Source of the DNA: Protonemura montana
Lineage: Eukaryota > Arthropoda > Insecta > Plecoptera > Nemouridae
Length of the DNA stretch: 64,000 bases
Direction of reading: 5' to 3'
NCBI GenBank assembly: GCA_947568835.1
Contig: OX387604.1
Span: 23,775,076-23,839,075 of the forward strand
In this document: one piece after another, positions 1 to 11,215 of the stretch
Layout of the letters: each line of letters opens with the position of its first letter
Numbering within the stretch: the first letter of the stretch is position 1
Notes under the pieces: model-generated
Told to the model about the DNA's origin: nothing
What the model saw: the letters and a program-made list of their open reading frames with translations, nothing else
The model's database searches: none
Program-made: the position numbers and the translations under genes

Positions 1-156
1 GAATTCGGTGGTTACTTTCACGGCGGAGTGATATTCGATTTCAAGACTTAAAAGGAATACCTAGGAACTCTAGTGTTAAGAGTTTAAATTGTCCAGTGTT
101 TTGATGCCACATCGCTTCATACGATATGAGGGACTTCATACCTTCATTTCTTCCAG

Positions 157-884
157 CCTTCATGTTCCAGCCAGCCAGTCCTTCATGAGAGTAAGGAATA
201 GGGTTACTGATTAATATTATAATCTAGTAGAGGGTCAGTCTTAGCAACCAAGAGGAAGAATACAGAAGAATATATGAAGATTGTAGAAGATACCAAGAAT
301 ATCTCGATTAATTAGACTGACCCTAAGTTATATAAAATCGCTAAGTTGAGTATGTCGTCTTGGTACTCAGGGGTGGTTGCAATGTTCTTCGGTCTATTAG
401 TTCTTGCACACGCATACACGGCACCCAGGGTCCTTTCCCGGGGGATTACCATTCCTTCCGATCATAAGCTATGGTGGAAGGTTACGGATTTCAATGCAGG
501 AGTAGTACTCGTGAATCGGTTTGCCTTCTATTTAACAGCGGATAAATGGACTCTAGCTATTGATATAGATGTGCAGAGACACATAAATGCCCTCGAAGCA
601 GTTTTACAAGACGTCCTTCATTTGTACTTCCATGAGGATATGATGCCAGTGTTTAGACAATCCTTGTGTGGGGAAAAGGATTTTGCACAATCAATTGTAC
701 GAGTAGCGAAATCATAAATTGTGGCCTTTCTTGATTCTTTAAACCCGGTGTCGTCAAGAAGCAAGCGTGGTTTGCTCAACACCGTTGGTCATGGGTTTCA
801 CTATTTATTTGGAGTGGCAGAATCCGATGAAACTGATGCACTCAATGCTAAGTGGCAGGATATGGACCAAACTGAAGGATTATT
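157..884 (+). pseudogene. errantivirus-like F-type env, 5' fragment, copy 1
   Basis: The start is the ATG at 352 (a TTG at 346 is in frame but less likely). The first ~24 residues form a hydrophobic signal peptide. An in-frame TAA lies at 715-717; the same frame then continues and encodes a furin-type site (RSKR, near 757-768) followed by a glycine-rich hydrophobic fusion-peptide-like stretch, the layout of baculovirus F / errantivirus Env. The reading ends at 884, where a LINE 3' tail of TTA repeats begins. About 99% identical to 5339-5990 over ~680 bp, including the stop. 1-156 looks like continuous upstream sequence with no gene seen. Decayed: stop plus truncation. Confidence 0.75.
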
Positions 885-1955
885 ATTATTATTATTAATT
901 TCTTTATTCAATAGAAAAATTTACATTTGTTGTAGAATGCGTCATATATGATATAAATACGATATTAGCACTAAAAAACAATAAAATAAAATAATTTCAT
1001 GAACGTATGAAAAAATCAGACAGTATAACATTCATTCACATTTCATCTATGTTATACAAGTACTTGTCAAGTAAGTATATTTTCACATTGTTTTTGAAAG
1101 TATTCTCATTTGTAATAGCTTTAATTCAGTTGGTAAGAGGTTGAAAAGTTTGGCCCCTGCATGTACCAGGTTTCTGGCAAACATTGTTAGCCTGTAGGCA
1201 TGTACAGAGAAATCTTCGGCTTGTCTTGTGCAGTGATTGTGGATTTGACTGTTTCTACTTAAGTTTAATGCTTTAACATGTAAAATGGTATGATACACAT
1301 ATAACGAGGGAACTGTTAAATTCCTCAATTTTTTGAAAAGGGGAGTACAGTGTTTTTTGCTAGTAGCTCCCGTCATGATTCTTATTGCTCTTTTCTGCAT
1401 GACAAAGATCCTTTTGATATGCGGTGATTGTCCCCAGAAGATGATTCCATACAGTCTTGATTGGAACTGACCATAATAGGCTAGCTTCAACGCGTCAATA
1501 TCTGTCTTCGTTTTGAGATTACGTAGGAGGTATACCACTGACGCGAGAGTCTTGGCTACGTTGTTGATATGGGGTTCCCAGTTCAGAGTGTCTGTTAACG
1601 TCAGACCCAGGAACTTTGTCTCTCGGCTCTTAGTTACACTGTTTCCTAGTAACTAGATGACCGGGCTGTAGGTTACTTCTTTTTGTGGTACGTGAAACTG
1701 CAAGTAGGTTGTCTTCTCGATGTTCAGGAAGAGTCTTGCTGCAGAACACCAAGAAGCCATGTTCTCAGTTGCCCTGTTAGCTGCATCTTCAAGCGACTGT
1801 ATGTTGCCATCGTGCAACAAATGGCTAGTGTCGTCTGCATAACATGCAACTGTACCTGGTCCCAAGGCATTTGGAAGTTGGTTAGCATATATTATGTATA
1901 ACGTTGGCCCCAGTACAGTTCCTTGTGGCGTTCCAATAGGTCCATTGGCGTACAT
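885..1955 (-). mobile_element. 5'-truncated Jockey-like LINE fragment
   Basis: Minus-strand reading shows the end of a reverse transcriptase. 1955-1653 has the motif-B/C region (GTPQGTVLGPTLY, then CYADD) and 1538-1083 has the C-terminal part (FWG, KRIFVMQKRAIRI, LFNLLPTELK). The two stretches are separated by a stop at about 1651. The 3' tail is the TTA-rich run at 885-902. The 5' end is truncated inside the palm, next to the LTR-like block, so the two flanks do not match as a simple insertion and a rearrangement is likely. No ORF1, endonuclease or intact RT remains. Confidence 0.7.
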
Positions 1956-2950
1956 AATAAAGTCTGGTTATGTCCTTTTGGTTCGACACACGCACGACCG
2001 TACTTTCATAACTAAGTCCTCTGGTAAACAAGTATTCAATAGCTAACTCTTCTGGTAGACGGGTATTCATATAATTATCGTAATACACTCGAGTTTTACA
2101 CGTATTGTCAAGTTGCGACGTTTTCATCGATGATCACGATCTCGTCGTCCCTTCCGCCCTGTAACAGGTGCAGCCAACATCGAGGAAAGCAGCCCCTCGT
2201 TGCTCTGGTACATGTGACAGTGGACGGTGTGCCATCTCGGACACGCGCCACTAGTAGGTGTGTAACTTGAGCTCGATCAGCCTGGATGATGTGATCGACT
2301 CGTGCTCGTGCTTGTCTCGTACTCGTGCTCGTACTCGTGCTCGTACTCGTGCTCGTACTCGTCTCGTGATGAAAATGATGATGGTGATGATGATATGATG
2401 TGACCTGCGAAATTTCATAAACAGCAGTAACATGTTCGTTTTTGGCAACCGGAGTTGCTATCGGCTGAGTGCCAGCACCTGCTCAACTTTCTAGTGATCA
2501 GGGGAAAAGAAATTTACTTTAAAAAAAAATGAATTTCATGGTTGGTAATTGAGACGTTTACGTTTGGATTGAGTCTTAGTGCCACTGCCTGCGCAACCCG
2601 CAATACACTCCACAGGAATGTGTTATGACAAAACATAGGTATATCGAATATTATGAACAGGAACGACAATGCGTTATGCTGAATTAAAAGGAATTCCATA
2701 TTCTAAATGTATAATTCCAACAAAGAAAGGCAAAGTAATAATATGGTACACATATAACATTGCGTGGGTTACTCTAAGTAAAGCGAAAACAAAGTGAAAC
2801 TACCCCATTGAAGACTACTATCTCCAACTATCTGTCTTCAATTATTCAACGAATAATAACTACCCAATGAAACTTGATATCCATTTATCAATAACCTATT
2901 CTAAGACACGAGGCTGAATCTAAAAAAAAAATATTGCTCCCTCTGTGAAA
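1956..2950 (-). repeat. LTR-like terminal sequence, inverted copy
   Basis: Its reverse complement matches 46325-46515 joined to 49755-50433 (for example GGTAGTTTCACTTTG / TTTACTTAGAG, ATTTAGAATATGGAATTCC, ATCCAGGCTGATCGAGCTC, GACTTTATTATGTACGCCAA). On this strand it directly follows the end of a pol gene and a purine-rich AGAGGGAGCAAT run, as expected for a 3' UTR/LTR. It contains a CTCGTG/CTCGTACTCGTG minisatellite at about 2298-2365 that is not expanded in the other copy. The exact LTR ends were not resolved. Confidence 0.55.
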
Positions 2951-2951
2951 T

Positions 2952-3533
2952 GCTGGGACCTCAAGTCGATAAAGAAGGACATTGTAAGGAAGAAGATATT
3001 TTTAATCTATTTACATGTACAGTTTGTTTCTTTTTCCCATAAACTTCTTGTATTTCAAATACACTCGGGTTCTTCTGTGCAATTATTCGGTATGGTCCTC
3101 ACCACTTTGGACATAACTTTTTAGAAAGGCCTGGCTTTCCTGCACAGTTTTGCAAATATACCTGGTCACCTACGTGAAACGTCGGGTCTTTTGTTTTCTT
3201 ATCAAACTGTAACTTACGCTTATCAAAGGACTGCGCAAGATTCACAGACAGCTTCTCGTGTGTCTGACAAAAACGCTTTAACGTTGCTCTGGCATAATTA
3301 TCACCATAGTCATAATAAACCCGCTCAGATTTAGCGAAGTTATCATAAGGTAACCGCATGTCACGTTTAAATAGGGCAAAGTTTGGATCGTCATTTATGA
3401 CAGGATCGACGTCACATGTCCCTGGCTGGCTATACTGCCCGCCCTGCTGAATTTCGTCTACCTTTGACGTACCGTGATCTGCCTCATCAGCTTTGGTCGC
3501 TTGAAGCTTGTTTCCGTGCCGTGTTTTCATCAT
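2952..3533 (-). pseudogene. LTR-retrotransposon pol, integrase C-terminal end
   Basis: Minus strand. The stretch reads a Ty3/gypsy-type integrase tail: LFKRDMRLPYD, a basic region, then FHVGDQVYL and KPGLSKKLCPKW. A TGA interrupts just after KW (3097-3099), and the same frame continues with GPYRII and VHVNRLK to a stop near 2955, the usual end of gypsy/errantivirus pol. The upstream part of integrase is missing beyond about 3534. The LTR-like sequence follows at once with no env, so this copy was env-less or recombined. Inactive. Confidence 0.7.
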
Positions 3534-4245
3534 GGTAACACTTTCTAGACGCTGTCCGTAACGTATATACTATACTCCGTTTCAAAGATGCACTGATAAT
3601 CTTCACTTTTAACACTAGTGCTCCAAACTTATAAGGACCGAGCAACAACGTGTCTACTCAGTTGACGCCATCTTGAATCAATTTTTGTTTTTTGTTTTTA
3701 TTATTTTTGTTTTTTATGTTTTTGATTAATAGTTCCTTTATTTAAATTGATATAAATGAACACTTAGTATGTGTTTCTGACTTTTCTACAATTATATAAA
3801 TGAACACTGAAAATGGGTTTCTGACTAAAATTAAAGAATTCTACATCTTTCAACTTCTTCAGTATCAGATTCATCACCAATATCAGATTATTCACCAATA
3901 TCAGGATCATTATAATCCAAAATTTGGACTGCTTCAACCACATCCTCCGAAGAACTTGATCCTGAATCAAAGTCATAAAATAAACCTAAAAATCTAATAA
4001 AGGCATCAGTGATACTAACTCTGACACCTGATGGGGAAGCTTCTAATTGTCATTCGGTTATTGTTGGTTTTGACAAGAATTCTTCCACACACCTCACTCT
4101 TGGATTTGACGTGCGGGTACTTGAGAATGATATTTTTGATATTGTTTCAGTGTAACAAGTCTCGTCCATTTTCGAGAATGAAATATCATCAGGACTTTTA
4201 ATTCCCATGGCAGTCGTAAGTTGCCTGGTCATGTTGTTTTCGAGA
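3534..4245. other. unassigned AT-rich stretch with short minus-strand reading frames
   Basis: No recognisable gene. The minus strand carries short open pieces (4232-4050, 3976-3764) with acidic, serine-rich content (DSGSSSEDVVEA near 3960). Such acidic leaders occur in some DNA-transposon proteins, but nothing here fixes a family. 3680-3740 is T-rich low complexity. Confidence 0.3.
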
Positions 4246-5338
4246 CTATGTTTTTTTTTTTTTTTTTTTAAGTTGTTTATATAGCAAAAAAATGCTATTT
4301 ACAGTACATTTTACATTTTTGTAATTTCTTAGCTTAAATTTTTACTTAGATACTAACAAAACTTTCTAATTTTCTACTAAACTTAACAAAATCTTCCTCG
4401 CCTTTGATGTTTGCAGGAAGTGCATAATATTTTCTTACTCTATAAAATATACTATTATTAGCCTTGCCTTCTACATACGAATTTCTTTCTGATCTAGTAT
4501 TATGTTCATGATCTTTAATATTTAGTCTATTTTCTAAGTACATAGGCATTTTACCATGTAGGATCTTAAATACAAAAGTAGGTACATACATCTATTTCAA
4601 AAATTTCTTTAACATTTTTCCATTGAAGTTTATTTAGCATTTCTCTTTGGTCAGAGAACCAACTTTCTTTTAATATTATTCTAGCTGCCCTATTTTGAAG
4701 TTTTTGCAGTTTCTTACATTCATTTTCGTTTGCTATTGCTAGTATCGTGGTACCTACAGTAGTTAAAATGTGGTTTAATGATGGTATTGAAGATGATTGA
4801 TTTTGTCCACATTGAAAATTGTCTGCTTACTCTGTACAAGTATCCTAATTTTTTATCGATTTTATTTGTTACTGATTTTATATGGTCATTGAAATTTAAT
4901 TTATTATCTATAATCACTCCTAGGTACTTGATTTCACTAACAGTTTCAATATCAGTCCCCATTATGACTATTTTATTTTTCTGGTGACTTTCTTGTGATA
5001 CATTTTTGTTTACATACATTATTTTAGACTTGGTTTCGTTTAGTTTAAGTTTATTTACATCATAATTTAGTTTGTCTGCGACATCGTCAATATTTCGCCC
5101 ACTCGTCCATATTACCATGTCGTCGGCATACATATTTAGCTGACTATATGATAAACACTTATACGCGTCATTAATGTAGAGTATAAAGAGAAGGGGGCCC
5201 AAAATAGACCCTTGAGGTACTCCTTGGGTGCATTCTATGAGGTCCGATTGTTCTTTTCCGTACTTCACTCTTTGAAATCTACTTGTGAGGTAGTCATTTA
5301 TCCATGCCAGAGCTTTTCCAGTGATGCCATACATAGTT
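4246..5338 (-). mobile_element. 5'-truncated LINE fragment with RT domain
   Basis: Minus strand. A poly(A) tail (T run 4249-4270 on the plus strand) marks the 3' end. 5334-4720 encodes RT palm motifs: GITGKALAWINDYL, TQGVPQGSILGPLLFILYIND, MYADDMVIW, KYLGVIIDNKLNF. 4591-4346 encodes the C-terminal end (NTRSERNSY, YYALPANIK). The two parts are separated by a frame disruption, and the 5' end is cut at the junction with the second env copy. Jockey/CR1-type RT; the exact clade is uncertain. Confidence 0.7.
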
Positions 5339-5995
5339 TCCAGCCTTCATGTTTCAGCCAGCCAGTCCTTCATGAGAGTAAGGAATAGGGTTACTGATTA
5401 ATATTATAATCTAGTAGAGGGTCAGTCTTAGCAACCAAGAGGAAGAATACAGAAGAATATATGAAGATTGTAGAAGATACCAAGAATATCTCGATTAATT
5501 AGACTGACCTTAAGTTATATAAAATCGCTAAGTTGAGTATGTCGTCTTGGTACTCAGGGGTGGTTGCAATGTTCTTCGGTCTATTAGTTCTTGCACATGC
5601 ATACACGGCACCCAGGGTCCTTTCCCGGGGGATTACCATTCCTTCCGATCATAAGCTATGGTGGAAGGTTACGGATTTCAATGCAGGAGTAGTACTCGTG
5701 AATCGGTTTGCCTTCTATTTAACAGCGGATAAATGGACTCTAGCTATTGATATAGATGTGCAGAGACACATAAATGCCCTCGAAGCAGTTTTGCAAGACG
5801 TCCTTCATTTGTACTTCCATGAGGATATGATGCCAGTGTTTAGACAATCCTTGTGTGGGGAAAAGGATTTTGCACAATCAATTGTACGAGTAGCGAAATC
5901 ATAAATTGTGGCCTTTCTTGATTCTTTAAACCCGGTGTCGTCAAGAAGCAAGCGTGGTTTGTTCAACACCGTTGGTCATGGGTTACACTATTTAT
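5339..5995 (+). pseudogene. errantivirus-like env, fragment 1 of 4 (copy 2)
   Basis: Start ATG at 5539, same signal peptide as copy 1, and the same in-frame TAA at 5902-5904. The RSKR cleavage site follows at about 5943-5955. The reading stops in the fusion-peptide region at about 5995, where the 3' tail of a Jockey-like LINE begins. The next env codons are found at 27013. It differs from copy 1 at about five positions in 680 bp. The shared stop predates the duplication or the split of the two copies. Confidence 0.75.
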
Positions 5996-6087
5996 TTATT
6001 TATTATTATTTTTTTTTTTTATTCTGGAGAGCTCAGTTAGAGTTATAAGAACAGTCATACATGTATATTAAATACATAGACAGATAC

Positions 6088-6128
<41 letters not shown>

Positions 6129-6335
6129 TTTACATACAAAAGATTACATCAATTGCTAATAATGAAGTCATTAAGTAATAATACTCTTTTACTGAGTAGG
6201 GTGTTAATGTTATAAGATGGTGTTTGAGAGCCCGCTTGAACTCCGAAGTCTGTTTTCTCATATTCTTCAGTTCTGTGGGTAAGTGGTTAAACATTAAAGC
6301 TCCAGCATATGCCTGGTGCCGTCTTGTCACCAGTG
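5996..6335 (-). mobile_element. Jockey-like LINE G, 3' end with RT C-terminus
   Basis: The tail lies in TTTA/TTATT-rich DNA at 5996-6020, followed by an (AT)n run at about 6090-6125. Minus-strand codons 6330-6130 read the RT C-terminal end (TRRHQAYAGALMFNHLPTELK). The element is interrupted here by hAT DNA. Its palm domain is at 10640-10946, and a last scrap is at 26999-27012, across the CACTA insertion. TATTT flanks the insertion in env on both sides (near 5990 and at 27014), consistent with a short target duplication. Confidence 0.65.
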
Positions 6336-8425
6336 GTTAATTTGTAACGAAAAAGGTGGGTACGCTCTCCATTGAATTCAGGTGCTGTTCTGTATCGTGT
6401 TTTTTATTGGGTGAGGTTGGGGGGATGGAGGGAGGGAGGAAGCTAGCTGAGCCAAAAGGCGAAAAACCATTTCTTGAAGCAAAGAAAATTCCGGTAGGAT
6501 GATGTCGATGATAGGAGGATAGCGAGTCCTGAGTCACAGTTGATTGAAAAATATATACAGTTTTTTAATCACAAATTTATGGAACACTTTTATTTTCTGG
6601 AACAAAACAACATTTTATCAAAATATATGTATATGTATATGTATATGTAAGCTAGCAAAAACTAAAATAAAGAAGTCGAAGTTAGTATTGTATAGGAAAA
6701 AATTACAAATTGCGAAAAGCGTGATGATCGAGTTGATGATTGAGTATGAATTACAAAAATTTCCAAATGACTTCCAAATTTGCATCGTCGGGTTTTTTTT
6801 TCTGCTTGGGCTTTGCTGTCCAGGTCGATGGCTGAATGACGACCCCGCGCAAGCCAGGATTTCACGTAGGGCAATGGGACAAATCTCGCCAATGGCGGTC
6901 CGACGAGCTTGATGAATAACAATGCAGAAATGGTTTTCGTCAACAGAGATGCTCTTCTCGACGTGCAAATGAGATTCATCTGTGAAAAGCCTCTTTCTGC
7001 TTCTGCACTTGAGATCGCAATGGCATTAATGCATCGCAAGAGACGGCTGATGGACGGGTCTCTTTGTTTTCCCTTCGTTTCTTTAAAAATACGAAACGCT
7101 CTAATCGTTTCTCTTGATTTCAAACCAAATCTAGAACACAAACTCTCGATTTCGTTCTCCCCGAAATCCCCGGAAGGCTCATCGGGCCAATATTCGCTAT
7201 AAAGAACCTTGATCTCCGAAATAATCTCTTCGATTCTTTTGACTGACATGGATCGTTTCTGCCTCCAGCAGAGCTTTGAACTGCCATCAATCGCGACTGC
7301 AAGTTGGCAGACAAGCTGGCATAAAATTGACCAGCGTGAATCAGGGACTCGTGCCTTGATCGAACTGCAAGAGTAACCCCCATAAACTGCGACGATTCAC
7401 ACGCATCATCAGCCAATTTTGCATTTTTCCCGGGAGAATCTATCCTGGTTTCAAATATGGTTATTTGACGACAAATGGCACGATGAGCGTCAATGATGTT
7501 GAAATCCCTCTTCTGAAACTCCAGTGACAATTCTGACAATTCCAGTAGTGCGTCATGCATCAGGCCCAAGCTCGCCACGAATGGTTTAGATGTTAACTTA
7601 GCCCGCAATCTCAGATAATTTTTCCTTTGCTTATCGTCTCTGTTCGTATCTTTCGAAGCATTTTCAAAATGTGCAGCCAATGCTGCATAATTCTTCCACA
7701 CAGCGTCGACTGTGCGAAAGCTCGAAGCAACCCAGCGCGTATCCAACACGCGCCCGATGGTTAAAAATTGCATCTCTAGCGAAGATGCGATTTGTTTGAG
7801 TTCAATTCGATTTTTGTTTCATTGGCTATACAGGGCATACAGTTTGTCTAAGAAAATCTTAAAGTGATTGAGAAATCCTATATCTTTCACGACGTCATTT
7901 ACAGCCAATTCAAGTCTATGTGCGCAGCAGTGCCACGTAACTATACCGGGATATTTTTGCTCTAACAATTTAGCCAGTCCGTTTTTCCTCCCCAACATCA
8001 CAGATGCACCGTCACAAGTTAAGCCTACCAAACACGCGGCTAAAATATCGAGAGTCAGCCCAAGCTTATGCAGGCAGTCAAACAAAGATTTTAAAATTCC
8101 ATCAGAAGAAAAATCATCAAGCTCCACCAAGTCTACGAAAACATTGACAGGAGCTGACATATCGTCGAACTGAAGACGTTAGTAGACAATGAGAGCACTG
8201 CATTTGTTTTCGGCAGTTGCTTCATCAATTATCAAACCAATCTTAGGTTTAGTCTTAATGATCTGTTCAACCAAACTCTTTCGCATTTCATGCGATATGT
8301 GTTCCATGATATTAGAGCATGCTATATTTGAGTGCAGGATCCTTCCCATATCGAGACCATTTAATCTCTGTAAATCAATCTCGGACTCAAAGTTTAGAAA
8401 CGGTCTGTTCAATTTAGCTTGTTGT
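6336..8425 (-). pseudogene. hAT transposase, KIAA1586-like, decayed
   Basis: Minus-strand pieces in order: 8425-8179 (NRPFLNFESEIDLQRLNG, a conserved start segment, and GLIIDEAT), 8160-7819 (LVGLTCDGASVMLG and WHCCAHRLELAVND, typical hAT core motifs), 7773-7120 (RVLDTRWVASSFRTV), then 7249-6780 with the C-terminal dimerisation block (SSAEAERGFSQMNLI, IKLVGPPL, YVKSWLARGRH). Frameshifts separate the pieces. The N-terminal BED finger is absent: the gene is joined at 8425 to an unrelated hAT. CAGTGGTTAA at 6331-6340 may be the 3' terminus of the element but has no partner. Confidence 0.75.
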
Positions 8426-10637
8426 GGCTCCCTTGATCTTGCATACTGCGGCTCAACGTAGAAATATCGGGCTGGTACTCCGTAAACTTAAATTTAACAC
8501 ACTTCTCGGAATTGTTTGGCGTGAGTCGACTTCGGATCGGTCCAAGAACATACTTCATGTGTGAAAACACTTGCTCACACGTGTAGCTGGAGCCGAAAGC
8601 GGACAACAAGGCACACGCTACTTTTTTTAAAGTACCGAACTTTGGTGGCAAAGAAGCCCAGCAATCAGAAATCTTGTCGACATTTCTTCGGCCATGGATT
8701 TCCAAGTCTGATCGGAGGGCAGCAAACTTGTCGACCCAAATGCTTGAAGCCTGGAAGTCAATGAGCTCCATTTGTAAATTTTCAATTTCGAGCCCCTCGA
8801 AGTAACGCGCTTCTAACTGATTGTCGCAGGCAGTGTCCGGCTTCACGATGAACTCGAACATCTTCCCATGCGCTTGTAGGTCTTTGAATCGCGAGTGGAA
8901 TTCATCATTCAGCTTTTTCACATAATCCGCTAATCTCTCTTCGCAAATACTTTCGTCGGTGGTCTCTTGTAATTTTTGGATATTTTGAAAATATTTGTAA
9001 GTTTGGGTTTCAACATCGGTGGAAAATATGACCAGTTTTTTACAAAATCCCTTCCACTCTTCGAAAGCACACAACACGGTTAGCTTCTTTCCTTGCAAAC
9101 GCAAATTCAAGTCGTTGAGATGGGCAGTAATGTCTGTTAGAAACATGAGTTTGGCTAGCCACGCTGGATCTTTCAATTCTGGGTAGTCGGCATTGATTTC
9201 ATCCAGAAAAACAACAATCACGTCTCCCATTCAACAAAACGATTCAACACTTTGCCAGCACTCAACCAAGGAACTGCGCAATGAAGAAGCAGATCGCCAT
9301 ACTGGTTCTCCATTTCCTCTAATAGCGATTGGAAACGGCGATGTGTCAATGCTGATCGAGCGACGATAGTATTCACAATCTTAACCACGGTTGCCATCAC
9401 GTTCTTCAGTTCCGAGTCAGAAATTTTGGCGCACAAATTTTCTTGATGAATTACGCAATGGAAAGCTAGAAGGGGTCTCTGAAGCTTCTCTTCCAGTAGC
9501 TTGACAAATCCAATGTGCTTCCCCGTCATAGAAGGCGCACCATCGGTCGTCACAGAGAAGAGTTTCTGTTTCAAATCCAGTTTGTTGTCTTCGCTAAACT
9601 GCATCACTGCATTCAGAACATCGACACCTTTTGTCGTGCCCTTCATTGGGAACAGTGCGCACAGCTCTTCTTTGATTTGCTTGCCGACTTGATAGCGTGC
9701 AACAATAGCAAGTCGGGCGACGTCGTTGTTGTCTGTGCTCTCATCTAATGCTTAGCTCAGCACCTCACACGCTTGCATGTCGGTTTGCACTTGCGATGTC
9801 ACGTTATCAGCCATATCTTCGATACGTCTTTGTACAGTTCGTGCAGAGAGAGGAAGGTCCTGTATACGTTGTATAATTTTGTCTTTATTTTGGAAGTCTT
9901 TGAACAGTTCTTTAGCGCATTCGGAAAATGCATCTTTGAGGAAAACACCGTCTGTAAATGGTTTTCCTGCTTTAGCAATTGCTAGAGCAGAAACATAACT
10001 AGCCGACGCACAATGCCCTCCAATTTCGAGAACGCACCTTTTTGTGCTTCAAACTTGCTAACTTTCTGCCGTAAAAACTCCTGCAGATCACATGGCGAGA
10101 GAGCAGAAAAAGAAGGCTCGTGCTTGGTTTGATAATGCCGCTTAACACTTGAAGTACGAGCAACTACACTTTCACTGCACAAGGAACAAATCACTCGGTC
10201 ACCCCTTTCGATAAAACCAAACTTTTCTTGCCACTCTGGCTGAAAATTCCGCGATTTCTTGGGCGCCGACATTACGCACTGTCTTTGCCACTGAGCACAA
10301 GGCGAAACTGCGACCACGCCGTCGCGTGCCCTTGCGCATGCTACCCCCACCGCTAATCATCGCGCGACGAGCCGGTGACTAGAACGCTGGCGATCCTTCT
10401 CGGAAAATGAGTTATTTTTGCCAAATTAAGAAGTGCAATATGTGTTACCAAGAATCAGAGAATTCCGGAGAACAATATTTAGGTAGGAACTGTGTAGAAC
10501 TGTAGAACAACAAGCTTCTTGGAAATGAAACAAATACTTCCATAATTTAAAGAAATGTAAAGGGACCTGCTGCGTGCCAACCAAAAATAGCCCGCGTGCC
10601 ACGGAGTGGCACGCGTGCCTAGGGTTGCCGACCCCTG
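8426..10637 (-). pseudogene. hAT transposase, GTF2IRD2/SCAND3-like, decayed
   Basis: Minus strand. 10270-9982 encodes an N-terminal BED/CCHH-type finger (CSLCSESVVARTSSVKRHYQTKH). A middle part with frame breaks follows, including a stop near 9750 after VLS. 9646-9218 has SVTTDGAPSMTGK and AFHCVIHQENLCAK. 9230-8426 has the remaining core and the dimerisation end (SSYTCEQVFSHMKYV). The outer end carries a hAT-type terminal repeat, CAGGGGTCGGCAACC, at 10623-10637 (reverse complement). The opposite end is missing at the 8425 junction. Length and motif order fit the family; stops make it inactive. Confidence 0.75.
10623..10637 (-). repeat. hAT terminal inverted repeat (one end only)
   Basis: GGTTGCCGACCCCTG on the plus strand is the reverse complement of the common hAT terminus CAGGGGTCGGCAACC. 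Just inside lies a short palindrome, GCGTGCCACGGAGTGGCACGC. Confidence 0.7.
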
Positions 10638-10639
10638 GT

Positions 10640-10946
10640 TTAGTAATATTCCTGGGAACTTGGTTTTGTTCGTGTCTTCTAAGCTGCGTCCATTCAGTCT
10701 AAGTAGGGGTGGACTGTTGAGCCGATGTTATTCGGTACGAAAGCTTATGAAGGCGGTTTTGGAGGAATTTATTAGTAGTCCAGAGTTCTTACACCATTCT
10801 GCCATATCACTTATTGCTATGTTCGCTTGTTGAGTGAGGCTTTTTAGATCGTTTGCTGTGAGAAGATGGCTCGTATCATCGGCATAAAGCGATATTGTGC
10901 CAGGGCCCATGATTTCTGGAAGATCATTGACATATATTATGTATAC
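10640..10946 (-). mobile_element. Jockey-like LINE G, RT palm fragment
   Basis: Minus strand, 10946-10728 reads LYIIYVNDLPEIMGPGTISLYADDTSHLL, cut here into its motifs INDL and YADD, and the codons then run towards a KFPGI motif near 10655. This is the upstream part of the LINE whose 3' end lies at 5996-6335. It is truncated exactly where the CACTA inverted repeat starts; the codons for the preceding leucines are found at 26999-27012 on the far side. Confidence 0.65.
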
Positions 10947-10976
10947 CCTAGCAAAAATTTCAAATGTCGAACAATT
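10947..10976 (+). repeat. CACTA-like terminal inverted repeat, left
   Basis: The reverse complement is identical to 26969-26998 over 30 bp. It begins CCTAGCAAAAATTTC and ends TCGAACAATT. Confidence 0.9.
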
Positions 10977-11215
10977 AAAAAAAACCAATTGCTTGACATT
11001 TGTTATTTGGAACGAATATCAAATTTCGGTTTGGCAATTGTTCGGCAATTGGCGGGCAATTGCCAGGCAATCGTAACCAAATGTCCGGTCGACATTTCAT
11101 TTTTGTTCCAAATACCAAATGTCAAGCAATTGGCGAGGAAGCAATTGCTGACATTTGCCAACATTGTTAGCCACATTTTTATCAAATTTAAACAGTTACT
11201 TACATTTGGCAACCA
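10977..11215. repeat. left subterminal repeat array
   Basis: Many copies of short words ACATTTG/CAAATGT and CAATTG/GCAATTG in both orientations. Arrays of short subterminal repeats are the usual transposase-binding regions of CACTA elements. 11216-11793, between the array and the BEN stop codon, holds no gene and is probably the BEN 3' UTR plus spacer. Confidence 0.6.

Noticed and set aside
6544..6912. Plus-strand 122-codon frame
   Set aside because: It is opposite the KIAA1586-like hAT C-terminus, which carries the recognisable motifs.
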